Assembly: GCA_965213645.1 (NCBI GenBank) | Contig: CBDBZX010000008.1 | Location: 558,001-622,000 of the forward strand | Length of the DNA stretch: 64,000 bases | Direction of reading: 5' to 3' | Origin: CBDBZX01 sp965213645 | GTDB lineage: Bacteria > Deinococcota > Deinococci > Deinococcales > Trueperaceae | Shown here: piece after piece, positions 41,612-50,493 of the stretch | Layout of the letters: every line of letters begins with the position of its first letter | How positions within the stretch are numbered: the stretch's first letter is position 1 | Program-made: the position numbers and the translations under genes | The notes under the pieces: model-generated | Databases searched by the model: none | Told to the model about the DNA's origin: nothing | The model's input: the letters and a program-made list of their open reading frames with translations, nothing else

Positions 41612-42313
41612 TCAAGCCGCCTCAGAAATCGCGCCGAGCACGCGCCATCCACGAGCCTGCGCAACTTCCGCCAGTTGAATGTTTGGATACACAGCGACGG
41701 CTTCACGCGCACGCGCTAACATCGGCACGTCCGCTTCGGTATCGCCGTAAGCAGCGCTGAGCGTGCGCTTACCAAGCCAAGAGGTGAGCCGCTCCACCTT
41801 CACCGCGCCCGTATTGACCTCTCCAACAAGCCGTCCTGTCGCAATACCGTCAACGTCCATCTCTAAGGGTGTACCTACAGCCACCGCGCCCAGACGCGCC
41901 GCAAGTGCTTCTAGTACAGGTTGATAGACGCCCGACGCCAACACGAGTGTCTCCCCTGCTTGACGGTGACGCTTTAGCGCCGCAACCACATCCAAGCGGC
42001 GCTTAGGCCATAGTTCGTGTTCGACGACCCAAGCGGCGACCTGAGCCAACTCACCCTTATTCATGCCTACAAAAAACTGCGCCAAGTCCTCAATCCAGCG
42101 TGTTTTGTAGCGTTGCTCGTCTACAACGCCGAGCTTCATGAGCGCAAAGTTGGGCATTCGCGCCATAAAGAAGCGGCGATACGCGCTCCGCTGTTCGTGC
42201 TGCTGATAGTAACGCCCGAGGGCTCGCCAGGTCTCGCCTGTGGTAAGTGTGCCCTCGACATCCGAGGCGACGATGGATTTGGGTTCGGCGTGTGCCGACG
42301 CTTCAGACCTCAT
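41612..42313 (-). CDS. HAD-IB family phosphatase (SerB-like)
   Basis: 233 residues. Motif I ASDVEGTLTTGETW (DxEGT, with Glu as in HAD-IB phosphatases), motif II LASGVYQPVLEALA, and motif III KRTLSAAYGDTEADVPML. Related proteins dephosphorylate phosphoserine, glycerol phosphates or lipid phosphates. It is followed by a thioesterase gene 2 nt away on the same strand. ATG 42311-42313. Confidence 0.86.
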   Translation of the reverse strand: MRSEASAHAEPKSIVASDVEGTLTTGETWRALGRYYQQHEQRSAYRRFFMARMPNFALMKLGVVDEQRYKTRWIEDLAQFFVGMNKGELAQVAAWVVEHELWPKRRLDVVAALKRHRQAGETLVLASGVYQPVLEALAARLGAVAVGTPLEMDVDGIATGRLVGEVNTGAVKVERLTSWLGKRTLSAAYGDTEADVPMLARAREAVAVYPNIQLAEVAQARGWRVLGAISEAA

Positions 42314-42315
42314 AG

Positions 42316-42759
42316 TTAGACCTCATGGATAGGCTCGAGCCCCTCTCGCACCGCCACAGGAATAGACGTCGCCCGCTTCTCTTTCAAGTTGACGAACACA
42401 CAGGTCTGCGTCGCTTGAACGACGCTCACGTCTGCCACCTTGAATTCCGCTTCTAACGTGAGGCTGCTGCGCCCCGCCTTGGCGACCCATATCGCGCTGT
42501 GAACGGTTTCTAAAAGCGTCACTGAGCGCTTATAGACAACGTTTGTCGCCGCCACGACAGGCACGACGCCTGTTTTTTCCATCTCCTCCAAAGGATAAAC
42601 GTCTTCAAACAACTCCGAGCGCAAATCTTCCAACCAGCGCACGTAAACGATATTGCTGACAATTCCCGCTGAGTCGATGTCGTAGGTACGCACCGGGCGG
42701 ATGAGTTCGGTGTAGAAAGGTTTTGAGGTCTTGATATCAGCATTTGTAGGGGTGTTCAT
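42316..42759 (-). CDS. acyl-CoA thioesterase (4HBT/YbgC-like hotdog)
   Basis: 147 residues, hotdog fold. VRTYDIDSAGIVSNIVYVRWLEDLR carries the catalytic Asp of the 4-hydroxybenzoyl-CoA thioesterase family. It hydrolyses an acyl- or aroyl-CoA; with the paa genes elsewhere in the window an aromatic CoA ester is possible, but fatty acyl-CoA is equally likely. Cotranscribed with the HAD phosphatase downstream. Confidence 0.88.
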   Translation of the reverse strand: MNTPTNADIKTSKPFYTELIRPVRTYDIDSAGIVSNIVYVRWLEDLRSELFEDVYPLEEMEKTGVVPVVAATNVVYKRSVTLLETVHSAIWVAKAGRSSLTLEAEFKVADVSVVQATQTCVFVNLKEKRATSIPVAVREGLEPIHEV

Positions 42760-42925
42760 AATGTCTCCAGAGGGTAAAGTAGCACGTTGGATGCTCGGCA
42801 GGCTGCGTTGTAACGGGTTGCTAAGAAGTGAAGAATCATGTCAGTTAAACATGCACACTCGCGTCTCAATACATTCTCTTCAGTAAAATCTATCGTAACA
42901 ACACCTTTTACCTCTGTACTCAGCT

Positions 42926-43591
42926 ATGCTGAGCGGTGTGACTAAAGAGCGCTATCAAAAGATCATGAACGTACTGCGCAAGCGTCAGAATGACCTCACC
43001 ATTCTGGCGGAGAACGTCTACAAACCGCACAACCTCTCAGCGATGATTCGCTCGAGTGACGCGGTAGGCATCGGAGAGGTGCACGCCTTGAACCCGACGG
43101 GCGGCGTGCCGACCTACAACGAGACGAGCGCGAGCGCGAACAAGTGGGTCAACATGAGGGTGCATACGTCATTGCAAGAGGTCAAAAGCAAGCTGAGCGG
43201 CGTACAGTTTTTGGCAGCGCACCTCTCAAGTGAGGCGGTTGACTATCGCAAGGTGGACTACACCAAACCCACTTGCATCGTCTTCGGCAACGAAAAAGAG
43301 GGCGTGTCCGAGGAGGCAGCAGCGCTCGCCGACGCACACATTATCATCCCGATGCTCGGCATGGTTCCCTCCTTGAACGTCTCGGTGGCGACGGCGGTGA
43401 TTCTCTTCGAGGCGCAACGGCAGCGTTTAGAGGCTGGGTTCTATGACGCGCCGCAGCTTACAGACGAGGCGATGAACGCGCAAGCCTTTCGCTGGCTCTA
43501 TCCGCGCCGAGCAGGGCTTTTGGAAGCGAGGGGCGAACCTCTTCTCGAGTTGGATGAAGAGGGCGTGCCGTTGGAAGCTATGAGCCATTAG
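42926..43591 (+). CDS. trmH: tRNA (guanosine-18-2'-O)-methyltransferase
   Basis: A 221-residue SPOUT methyltransferase. The N-terminal YQKIMNVLRKRQNDLTILAENVYKPHNLSAMIRSSDAVGIGEVH matches TrmH. Motif 2 is IVFGNEKEGVSEEAAALAD and motif 3 IPMLGMVPSLNVSVATAVILFEA, where the SAM-binding trefoil knot lies. It methylates G18 in the D-loop of tRNA. ATG 42926 has no SD; GTG 42938 is an alternative. Confidence 0.94.
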   Translation: MLSGVTKERYQKIMNVLRKRQNDLTILAENVYKPHNLSAMIRSSDAVGIGEVHALNPTGGVPTYNETSASANKWVNMRVHTSLQEVKSKLSGVQFLAAHLSSEAVDYRKVDYTKPTCIVFGNEKEGVSEEAAALADAHIIIPMLGMVPSLNVSVATAVILFEAQRQRLEAGFYDAPQLTDEAMNAQAFRWLYPRRAGLLEARGEPLLELDEEGVPLEAMSH

Positions 43592-43659
43592 CAGGGTAGA
43601 AGTTTTTACTAATGGCCAACTACGTCGTAAATTAAGTTCTGCGACATAACCTCTTACTA

Positions 43660-43763
43660 TGTCACCCCGAGCCCAGTCGAGGGGTCTCGTCTCGCACTTT
43701 CTGTCGGAGGAGTCAGCAAGATCAGAGATTCTTCGACTCCACTTCGTTTCGCTCAGAATGACA
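43660..43763 (+). repeat. dispersed repeat R3 (copy 1)
   Basis: 104 nt, starting TGTCACCCCGAGCCCAGTC and ending GCTCAGAATGACA, with short inverted ends (TGTCA/TGACA). Same length and about 90% identical by eye to 61917-62020. It lies between trmH and the sugar dehydrogenase gene. Confidence 0.88.
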
Positions 43764-43841
43764 TAACTTATTTTGTATTTAACGCTTTCCCTTCAAACTT
43801 CAGATTGCATTTTGTTTCACAAACCCTTGCTAGACTAGTGT

Positions 43842-45023
43842 ATGAACACTTCACTTTGGCAAAGAGGTCTTTTACTTCTCTCTATATTTATTTTAAGTAC
43901 GGGCAATTCACCAGCCGAGGCGCAAATTAGCGGGGAGATTGGGCTCGAGCCCACCACCTCCAACCTCTCTCAACCCACCGCTATCACCCACGCGGACGAT
44001 GGCTCAAGCCGACTCTTTGTCACGCAAAAGGGCGGCGAACTCGTCATCGTTCAGGGCGGTGAGGTCTTAGCAGAACCCTTTTTAGACCTCAGCGGTATAG
44101 TTACGACGAACAGCGAGCGCGGGCTTTTGGACGTGGCTTTTCACCCCAACTACGAGGAGAACGGACGCTTTTTCGTCCACTACTCAGACCAAAACGGCGA
44201 CACGGTCATCGCTGAATACAGCGTCTCGGACGACCCCAACCTGGCGGACGCAGACTCCGAGCGGGTGCTCCTCACCGCTGAGCAACCCTACTCGAACCAC
44301 AACGGCGGCGAGTTGGCCTTTGGACCGGACGGCTACCTCTACATCGGATTGGGCGACGGCGGCTCGGGCGGCGACCCGGAGAACAACGGACAGGATTTGA
44401 GCACGCTACTAGGCGCGATTTTGCGCATTGATGTCGACGCAAATACAACGGGTGGCGACCCCTACGGCATCCCTGACGATAACCCCTTCGTGGACACTGA
44501 AAATGCGAGGCCGGAGATTTGGGCGTACGGCCTGCGCAACCCCTGGCGCTTCTCGTTCGATAACGAGACGGGCGACCTCTTCATCGGCGATGTGGGGCAA
44601 AATGCGTATGAGGAAATCGACTTTCAGCCAGTAAGCAGCGCAGGCGGCGAAAACTACGGCTGGAACCCGACCGAAGGCGCACACTGCTACGTCTCGGACT
44701 GCAATTTGGACACCTATACCCTGCCCATCTTGGAGTACAGCCACGCTTCGGGCGAGGGAAGCTCGATTACGGGGGGCTACCGCTACCGTGGCGAGGCCGT
44801 GCCGAGTTTAGAGGGCGTTTACCTCTTCGGCGACTTCGGCAGCGGCAACCTGTGGGGTGCGACGCAGGGTGAAGACGGAGCCTGGACGAGTGAGAAACTT
44901 TTAGAGACTGGGCAAAACCTCGTCGCCTTTGGTGAGGACGAAGCGGGCGAGGTCTATGTGGCGGACTTTGCGGGGACGCTCTACCGGATTACGGGCGGCT
45001 CTGAGACGGCGCAAACTGACTAA
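43842..45023 (+). CDS. secreted PQQ-dependent sugar dehydrogenase-like protein
   Basis: A 393-residue exported beta-propeller. Signal peptide about 1-28, ending SPAEAQ. Family motifs: ERGLLDVAFHPNYEENGRFFVHYSD, SNHNGGELAFGPDGYLYIGLGDGG, ILRIDVD, IWAYGLRNPWRFSFD and GDVGQNAYEEID. This is the soluble glucose/sorbosone dehydrogenase (GSDH, Hedgehog-interacting-like) family, which binds PQQ and Ca2+. TGCTAGACT at 43828-43836 is an extended -10 box 6 nt before the ATG, so the mRNA is probably leaderless. Confidence 0.93.
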   Translation: MNTSLWQRGLLLLSIFILSTGNSPAEAQISGEIGLEPTTSNLSQPTAITHADDGSSRLFVTQKGGELVIVQGGEVLAEPFLDLSGIVTTNSERGLLDVAFHPNYEENGRFFVHYSDQNGDTVIAEYSVSDDPNLADADSERVLLTAEQPYSNHNGGELAFGPDGYLYIGLGDGGSGGDPENNGQDLSTLLGAILRIDVDANTTGGDPYGIPDDNPFVDTENARPEIWAYGLRNPWRFSFDNETGDLFIGDVGQNAYEEIDFQPVSSAGGENYGWNPTEGAHCYVSDCNLDTYTLPILEYSHASGEGSSITGGYRYRGEAVPSLEGVYLFGDFGSGNLWGATQGEDGAWTSEKLLETGQNLVAFGEDEAGEVYVADFAGTLYRITGGSETAQTD

Positions 45024-45031
45024 AACAAGGG

Positions 45032-45186
45032 GTTATACCCTTTCCGGTTAAACACGAAATATTTCGTGTTTAATCCCGAGCAGAGCGAGTAGAAACAAGT
45101 ACGGATTCCGGTGAGTACGGAATCAACTCCGCCTCCGTAGAAGCACGCAGTGTCGGAGTTTATGCAGTGATCAACCGGAATCCGTA
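45032..45186 (-). repeat. composite repeat R2 without insertion (copy 2)
   Basis: The reverse orientation of copy 1. The 87-bp unit 45100-45186 differs from 39475-39561 at one base. The linker reads AGCGAGTAGAAACAAG; the hairpin module is 45032-45085. The site that holds the 80-bp insert in copy 1 is empty here. Confidence 0.9.
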
Positions 45187-45236
45187 TTACACCCCCTTGT
45201 TCCTAGCTTCGGTAGCGTCCGCGAGAAAACCAAAAG

Positions 45237-45271
45237 AAAAAGCGCTCGAGTCCAGACTCGAGCGCTTTTTT
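45237..45271. terminator. bidirectional terminator with CTCGAG stem
   Basis: Stem AGCGCTCGAGT/ACTCGAGCGCT with loop CCAG, A-rich on the left and TTTTTT on the right. It serves the minus-strand cold-shock gene and can stop plus-strand readthrough. Confidence 0.92.
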
Positions 45272-45291
45272 AGTTGCGAATCTAAGAAAAC

Positions 45292-45528
45292 TTAGTAACG
45301 CTGACGCGAAGGGGCAGGCGCGGCGTTCGTCACGGTGACGTTTTTCGCCTGAAGACCTTTTTGGCCTTGCTCGACGTCGAATTCCACTTCGTCGCCCTCG
45401 TTGAGGCTGCGGTAGCCGTTACCACCGATGGCTGAGAAGTGACAGAAGACATCTGCGCTGCCGTCGTCTTGCTCAATGAAACCGAAGCCTTTTTCGTTGC
45501 TGAACCACTTAACTTTACCTGTTGCCAT
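45292..45528 (-). CDS. cold-shock domain protein
   Basis: 78 residues, a single OB-fold CSD: GKVKWFSNEKGFGFIEQ (RNP1 KGFGFI) and DVFCHFSAI (RNP2). It binds single-stranded nucleic acid and acts as an RNA chaperone. The C-terminal PAPSRQRY is a short basic extension. ATG 45526-45528 follows AGGAAGATAGGTAAAAC. Upstream, about 390 bp without a large gene could hold a long leader, as in other csp genes. Confidence 0.95.
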   Translation of the reverse strand: MATGKVKWFSNEKGFGFIEQDDGSADVFCHFSAIGGNGYRSLNEGDEVEFDVEQGQKGLQAKNVTVTNAAPAPSRQRY

Positions 45529-45924
45529 GTTTTACCTATCTTCCTAACTGACTGAGCTTTTGCCGCTCAATCACTAAACACTTCTCGAGCCTCATTTTGA
45601 TAACTTGACTCAAGCTACGAAAAGCTCAAAAATTGCTCTTTCGCAGTAGCTATACTGTAAGCTATTATCACAAAAATTACAAGCGCTTATAAGCACATCT
45701 TCATGCTGACCTCACGCTTACTCACCTCATTTGTGTGCTAAACGCTAAAACTGTTTTTATGGGCGTTCCGCGAAGGAAAGCTATGAACCTCGATGACTTC
45801 GTTCAAGAACAACCAAAGGCTAGACGCTCTGGTCTTGTGAGTGGATTTTGCCCAACTCAAACGTAGCCGCGTCAATGCAACACGGCGCGTCTGAAAGAAG
45901 GGTCTGCTCTGCTATGATGAAGAG
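45529..45924. other. gene-poor spacer upstream of csp and lipB
   Basis: This AT-rich stretch should hold the csp promoter (minus) and the lipB promoter (plus). An extended -10 TGCTATGAT lies at 45910-45918. The only open frame with an SD is the 27-codon one at 45783-45866. Confidence 0.5.
45783..45866 (+). CDS. possible 27-residue peptide or N-terminal gene remnant
   Basis: ATG 45783 follows GAAGGAAAGCT, a good SD at 5-7 nt. The frame MNLDDFVQEQPKARRSGLVS ends at TAG 45864-45866. The start is protein-like, so this may be the front of a gene that lost its body. No family. Confidence 0.25.
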   Translation: MNLDDFVQEQPKARRSGLVSGFCPTQT

Positions 45925-46587
45925 GTGGAAATGCTCGTCATACGCGACTTAGGATGCTTGGACTATAAGGAGGCGTGGGGTGTGCAGCTCGAGACGCACA
46001 CCGCCGTTGCTTCGGGTGACGCACCGCCAACCCTCCTATTGGTCGAGCACCCTCCTGTCATCACCTTCGGCAAAAAAGGCGGGCGGAGTAACTTGCTCGC
46101 GGACGAAGCGTTTTTGACCTCTCAGGGCTTCTCGCTCTACGACATCGAGCGCGGCGGCGACGTAACTTACCACGGTCCCGGTCAACTCGTAGGCTATCCC
46201 ATCCTTCCGATTGGGCGCAAGGTGAGAAACTATTTGCGCAACTTGGAAGCGGTCATGGTGAACGTGCTGGCGCGCTACGGCTTGGAGAGCGAAGGCAGCC
46301 CCGGTTACGCGGGCGTCTGGGTCGGCGACGAAAAGGTCGTGGCGATCGGCGTAGCGATTAAGCGCAATGTGTCGTTTCACGGTTTTGCGATGAACGTCCA
46401 TACCGATTTGGAGCATTTCACCTACATTGTGCCGTGCGGCTTGGCGGATAAAGGTGTCACCAGTCTCTCCAACCTTGTCGGACGACATGTACCACTAGAA
46501 GAGGTCAAGCCGAGACTTATAGAGGAATTCAAAAGCGTATTTGACATACAAAGCGTAGAGGATAGGAAACAAGAGGTTTTCGCGTGA
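45925..46587 (+). CDS. lipB: octanoyl-ACP:protein octanoyltransferase
   Basis: Transfers octanoyl from ACP to lipoyl domains, the first step of lipoate synthesis. 220 residues. Signature RGGDVTYHGPGQLVGYPI, GVWVGDEKVVAIGVAIKRNVSFHGFAMNV (catalytic Lys in EKVVAIG), and IVPCGLADKGVTSL (catalytic Cys). GTG 45925 coincides with the start site predicted from TATGAT 45913-45918; an ATG at 45931 is an alternative with AGAGGTGG before it. The stop overlaps lipA as GTGA. Confidence 0.95.
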   Translation: MEMLVIRDLGCLDYKEAWGVQLETHTAVASGDAPPTLLLVEHPPVITFGKKGGRSNLLADEAFLTSQGFSLYDIERGGDVTYHGPGQLVGYPILPIGRKVRNYLRNLEAVMVNVLARYGLESEGSPGYAGVWVGDEKVVAIGVAIKRNVSFHGFAMNVHTDLEHFTYIVPCGLADKGVTSLSNLVGRHVPLEEVKPRLIEEFKSVFDIQSVEDRKQEVFA

Positions 46588-47525
46588 TCGACATCAAAGA
46601 CATCAAGGTCATTAAAAACGGTATTCAGCGTAAAGGAGCCGAGAAGGGGCCGCGCGAGCGCAAACCGGAGTGGCTCAAGGTCAAACTTCCCAACGGTGAA
46701 GGTTACGGCGAGGTCAAAAAGACGGTGCGCGAGCACGGGCTCTCCACCGTGTGCGAAGAGGCAATGTGCCCGAATATCGCAGAGTGCTGGAGCGCAGGCA
46801 CGGCGACGATTATGCTGATGGGCTCGGTCTGTACTAGGGCGTGCCGCTTCTGCGCCGTAGACACGGGCAACCCGAAAGGTCGCTTAGACCCCGACGAGCC
46901 GCGTCTCGCGGCTGATTCGGTGAAGCTGATGGGCTTAAAATACGTCGTGCTGACCTCAGTGGACCGCGACGACTTGCCCGACGGTGGCGCGGCGCACTAC
47001 GCCAGCGCCGTGCGCGAAATCAAAAAGGTCAACCCTGAGACCGCTGTGGAAGCCTTGACGCCCGACTTTCAGGGGAAGACCGAGCACGTGCAACTCGTCT
47101 TGGACTCCGGGGTAGAGGTGTACGCGCAGAACCTCGAGACCGTCAAACGCCTCACCCACCCCGTCCGCGACCCCCGCGCCAGCTACGAGCAGACGCTGAG
47201 AGTCTTGGAGTACGCCAAGCTTGCCCGCCCCGATGTGCTTACCAAAACTAGCCTGATGCTCGGGCTCGGCGAAACAGACGAAGAGATTGTCGAAACGATG
47301 GACGACTTGCGAGAGGTCGGTGTGGACATCGTGACCTTTGGGCAGTATCTGCGCCCAACAGCGAGCCACCTGCGCGTAGTGCGCTACGTGCCACCTGAAG
47401 ACTTTAACCGCTACCGGGAGATAGGGCTTGCGAAAGGGTTTGTAGAGGTCGTATCGGGGCCGCTGGTGCGTTCGTCATACCGGGCGGAGCGGGCGTTGGA
47501 GAAAAATAACGTCGGCTTGAGCTAA
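46584..47525 (+). CDS. lipA: lipoyl synthase (radical SAM)
   Basis: Inserts two sulfurs into octanoyl groups made by LipB. 313 residues with both iron-sulfur motifs: the auxiliary cluster CEEAMCPNIAEC and the radical-SAM CTRACRFC. Also GTATIMLMGSVC, YVVLTSVDRDDLPDGGAAHYA, and the C-terminal SGPLVRSSYRAE with the third auxiliary ligand Ser. GTG 46584 overlaps the lipB stop. Complete. Confidence 0.97.
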   Translation: MIDIKDIKVIKNGIQRKGAEKGPRERKPEWLKVKLPNGEGYGEVKKTVREHGLSTVCEEAMCPNIAECWSAGTATIMLMGSVCTRACRFCAVDTGNPKGRLDPDEPRLAADSVKLMGLKYVVLTSVDRDDLPDGGAAHYASAVREIKKVNPETAVEALTPDFQGKTEHVQLVLDSGVEVYAQNLETVKRLTHPVRDPRASYEQTLRVLEYAKLARPDVLTKTSLMLGLGETDEEIVETMDDLREVGVDIVTFGQYLRPTASHLRVVRYVPPEDFNRYREIGLAKGFVEVVSGPLVRSSYRAERALEKNNVGLS

Positions 47526-47551
47526 TACAGCGTCAACTAAGAAATAAGTCA

Positions 47552-47789
47552 TGTCATTCTGAGCCCTTTACAGGCTTGTTCCTTCGAATCCCTCAGGACA
47601 TGCCTGAGCTTGCCGAAGGGATAGACTCCGTGGAGTCGAAGAATCTCTGACCTTGCTGACTCCTCTTGCTGAGACTGCAGAACGAGACCCCTCGACTGCG
47701 TCGCCGTAGGTCCCCGAAAGGGGGTTGCACTCCGCAAGGCTTGACACCCGACTCCCTTGTGCCCTTTGGGTATCGTGAACGGGGTGACA
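47552..47789 (-). repeat. dispersed repeat R3, extended copy
   Basis: It begins TGTCATTCTGAGCCC and ends CGGGGTGACA, the R3 ends in reverse orientation, with the shared middle GTCGAAGAATCTCTG and GAGACCCCTCGACTG. It is 238 nt long because of inserted runs at about 47567-47632 and 47701-47780. Confidence 0.75.
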
Positions 47790-47878
47790 ACAGTGTCGCA
47801 AAACTTAGTTGACAGTGTGCTAAAAGCGTTTGAATAATTAATAGGCTATCAACAAAGGTCTGCAGAGTAGACTAAGGG

Positions 47879-48377
47879 ATGTGCAAACGAGAGATCAGTC
47901 TAAGTGAAGAAGAGCGAGAAGAGCTGCGAGCGTTGACCCGTAAGGGAAGTACCCGAGTACGCAAGATAGACCGCGCCCGCATCCTGCTGCTTGCTGACAC
48001 AAACGGCGAGCACCTTGCGGATATAGAGATTGCCAGGTTGCTAGCGATAGCGAGTACGACGGTGTGGCGTACGAAGCGATTGTTTGCCGAGCAAGGACTT
48101 CAAGCCGCCTTGGGATACGCCCGAGCGGTGAGGTTCAAACCTCGTAAGCTCGACGGACGTGGAGAAGCCACCTTGATTGCGTTAGCCTGTAGTGAAGCGC
48201 CTTCAGGACATGCCAAGTGGACCTTGCGGATGCTTGCAGACAAGCTTGTAGAGCTAGAGGTAGTGAGTAGCATCTCGCACGAAGCAGTGCGCCAAACGCT
48301 CAAAAAAACGAACTGTCGCCTCACCTAAAAGAGCAATGGTGCATTCCGCCACAGGCGAGTGCTCGCTTTGTCGCACA
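47879..48377 (+). pseudogene. IS630 transposase, truncated
   Basis: 149 codons hold the HTH region (RKIDRARILLLADTNGEHLADIEIARLLAIASTTVWRTKRLF). After seven A at 48302-48308 a -1 shift continues as KKNELSPHLKEQWCIPPQAS, ending at TGA near 48377. The DDE catalytic half is absent. The subfamily differs from the IS630 at 34066, but the slip run has the same position. Inactive. Confidence 0.8.
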
Positions 48378-48517
48378 TCTTTGATGGATTTATCGACGAG
48401 GTCGTCACGTAGTGCGTTGACAGCCTCACACCTAAATGGGGCGACCAGCTTGCTGCTTATGACGTGTTCATCTGGGACCAGTGCTACGCAGTGGAGCAGA
48501 GCCTTCGCATTGACTGA
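48374..48517 (+). pseudogene. 3' remnant of an unknown gene after the IS630 fragment
   Basis: In the frame from 48374 the translation is HIFDGFIDEVVT, stop (TAG 48410-48412), CVDSLTPKWGDQLAAYDVFI and WDQCYAVEQSLRID, ending at TGA 48515-48517. It looks like a conserved protein tail interrupted by one nonsense codon. Family not recognised. Confidence 0.4.
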
Positions 48518-48537
48518 ACGTTAAAGCCAAGTTAGAC

Positions 48538-49470
48538 TTAAAGCCTTTCAGGGTGCTTCTTCTGCCAATAGCGCTTCAAACCCATCACGCTCATCGCGTC
48601 ATTCGAGGTGACGCGGTGGCGCTCCACAACCTCTTCAGAGGCGTTGTCGGCGGCGAGTTCTTCGTGGGCCAGACGTTCTAAGCGAGCTTCTAATGCGGCG
48701 TCCTCTTCCTCCGCTTGTAACCCCGCTAAAACCTCTTTCGCCCACACCTTGTTTTTCTCCGCGACCTCTTCTAAATGCGCGTTCACCTCTCTTACTTCAC
48801 CAAAATGAGTTAAGAGAAGCCGCTCCGTCCCCGCTTGGCGGATGACAGCAAGCGAGTTCTCCCACACCTCTAAGTCCACTTCAGGGGGCGGCAGCGCGGG
48901 GCGCACGACATCTGAACCGGGGAGCCGAATCGCGGCTGCGTCCCCGGTGAACATCGCGCTTTTCTCCATGAGATACGCCACGTGATGTGAGGCGTGACCG
49001 GGCGTGTAGCGCACGTCGAAACGCCGCCCTACCGCTTGAAAGGTGTCCATGTCGCGCACGACGCGCAAAAGCTCTTGCGGTAGGCTTTCCATCTCGCCCC
49101 AGAGCGTGTCCATCTGGTCGCCGTAGATGCGCGAGGCGCTCTTCATCAGGCGGCTCGGGTCCAAGAGGTGCGCCGCGCCGTTCTCGTGCACGTAGACTTC
49201 GGCGTTGTAGCGCTTCGCGAGCGTGCCTGCCGCGCCCGCGTGGTCTAAGTGGATGTGTGTGACCATAACGCTCGAGAGACCCTCCGGCTCGAAGCCCGCT
49301 TCGCGAATGGCCGCTTCTAAATTGTCCAAAGTCGAGCCCGGTCCACTCTCGACGAGCGCGAAGCTCCCGCCCGGTCCCGGCACGAGGTACACGCCCACCG
49401 TGCCCTCATAGCCCATATGCCGCGTGTCGAGCAAGAAAATATCATCTAACTTCTGCGCTATAGGAATCAT
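48538..49470 (-). CDS. metallo-beta-lactamase-fold hydrolase
   Basis: 310 residues. VTHIHLDHAGAAG is the HxHxDH zinc motif; YTPGHASHHVAYL, FTGDAA and LLTHFGEV supply the later His and Asp ligands. The C-terminal 80 residues are a helical extension (EEDAALEARLERLAHEE). The family includes thioesterases and lactonases. ATG 49468-49470 overlaps the stop of the FAH-family gene (ATGA), so the two are coupled. Confidence 0.88.
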   Translation of the reverse strand: MIPIAQKLDDIFLLDTRHMGYEGTVGVYLVPGPGGSFALVESGPGSTLDNLEAAIREAGFEPEGLSSVMVTHIHLDHAGAAGTLAKRYNAEVYVHENGAAHLLDPSRLMKSASRIYGDQMDTLWGEMESLPQELLRVVRDMDTFQAVGRRFDVRYTPGHASHHVAYLMEKSAMFTGDAAAIRLPGSDVVRPALPPPEVDLEVWENSLAVIRQAGTERLLLTHFGEVREVNAHLEEVAEKNKVWAKEVLAGLQAEEEDAALEARLERLAHEELAADNASEEVVERHRVTSNDAMSVMGLKRYWQKKHPERL

Positions 49471-50240
49471 GCAGCCTCCACCTGCGTTTTGAGCGTACCG
49501 ACGCCCTCAACGCTGATTTCGACCTCATCACCGACCTGCAAGGGACCGACCCCGTCGGGCGTGCCCGTGAGCACCACGTCGCCCGGTTCCAGGGTCATAA
49601 AGGTGCTGATATAGACGAGAACCTGCGGTACAGAAAAGATGAGGTCGCTCGTGTTGCCGTCTTGTCTAAGCTCGCCGTTGACGCGCGTTTGTACGCTGAG
49701 GCTGCTTGTGTCCAAGTCGGTCTCGAGCCACGACCCCAGCGGACAAAACCCGTCGGCGGATTTGCCGCGCGTCCACTGCAGGTCGCTACGCTGCTTGTCC
49801 CTGGCGGTCACATCCACCGCGCAGGTGTAGCCGAGAACATACGAAGCTGCGTCCTCTTCCGAGACGTTTTTCATCCGCCTTCCGATGACGACGGCGAGTT
49901 CGCCCTCGTAGTGCAAATTTTGTGTCCACGACGGATAAGGAATGGGGTCGCCTGGATTAGAAAGGGTGTTGAGCGCTTTCAAGAAGAGTCCTGGCTCGCT
50001 CGGTAACTGTCCCTCATCGCCACCCATCTCTTTGATGTGCTTGGCGTAGTTCTTGCCGACACAGATGATAGAGCGCGGCTCGCACGGGGCGAGTAGGGTT
50101 ACGTCCGCCAAATTTACGACGGTGAAATCCACGCTACCGGTGCTACGCTCGCTCGTCATATCCATCAGGGGGTGAATGCGGTCGTCCTCGAGTTCACCCC
50201 AGTGCACACCTTTAGAATCTCTGTACTTCACACGCTTCAA
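49467..50240 (-). CDS. fumarylacetoacetate hydrolase family protein
   Basis: 257 residues. NYAKHIKEMGGDEGQLPSEPGLFLK, the Mg-binding Glu pair in HYEGELAVVIG and Asp in GYTCAVDVTARD, and GDVVLTGTPDGVG are the FAH catalytic landmarks. Relatives are hydratases, decarboxylases or acylpyruvases of aromatic catabolism. I prefer TTG 50238-50240 (AGAGGTGACGTC upstream), giving MKRVKYRDSKGVHWG; the frame to 50330 adds a non-conserved N-terminus. Confidence 0.88.
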   Translation of the reverse strand: MKRVKYRDSKGVHWGELEDDRIHPLMDMTSERSTGSVDFTVVNLADVTLLAPCEPRSIICVGKNYAKHIKEMGGDEGQLPSEPGLFLKALNTLSNPGDPIPYPSWTQNLHYEGELAVVIGRRMKNVSEEDAASYVLGYTCAVDVTARDKQRSDLQWTRGKSADGFCPLGSWLETDLDTSSLSVQTRVNGELRQDGNTSDLIFSVPQVLVYISTFMTLEPGDVVLTGTPDGVGPLQVGDEVEISVEGVGTLKTQVEAA

Positions 50241-50493
50241 GACGTCACCTCTTTCAGATCGTTTTACCCAAAAAGACTCGTTAGGTATACGTTGTAACAC
50301 TTTTTTGCTTATTCGAGATTGATACCGCAAAGCTGACTGCGCTATTTCTTTTACGCTGCTTAAAGTTTTAGCTTGCCGCTTTAAGTTTGAAGATCAACAA
50401 AATTTTATCCAAGCCGATGTGTAAAGACTGTAAATGCAAGCATCTTAACCGAGCAATCTGCGTTGTACCTCTTGACTCTTATACCAAAGTGAA

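Noticed and set aside
45529..45924. Known riboswitch or thermosensor upstream of csp
   Set aside because: A long leader is plausible by analogy with other csp genes, but no conserved structure could be recognised.
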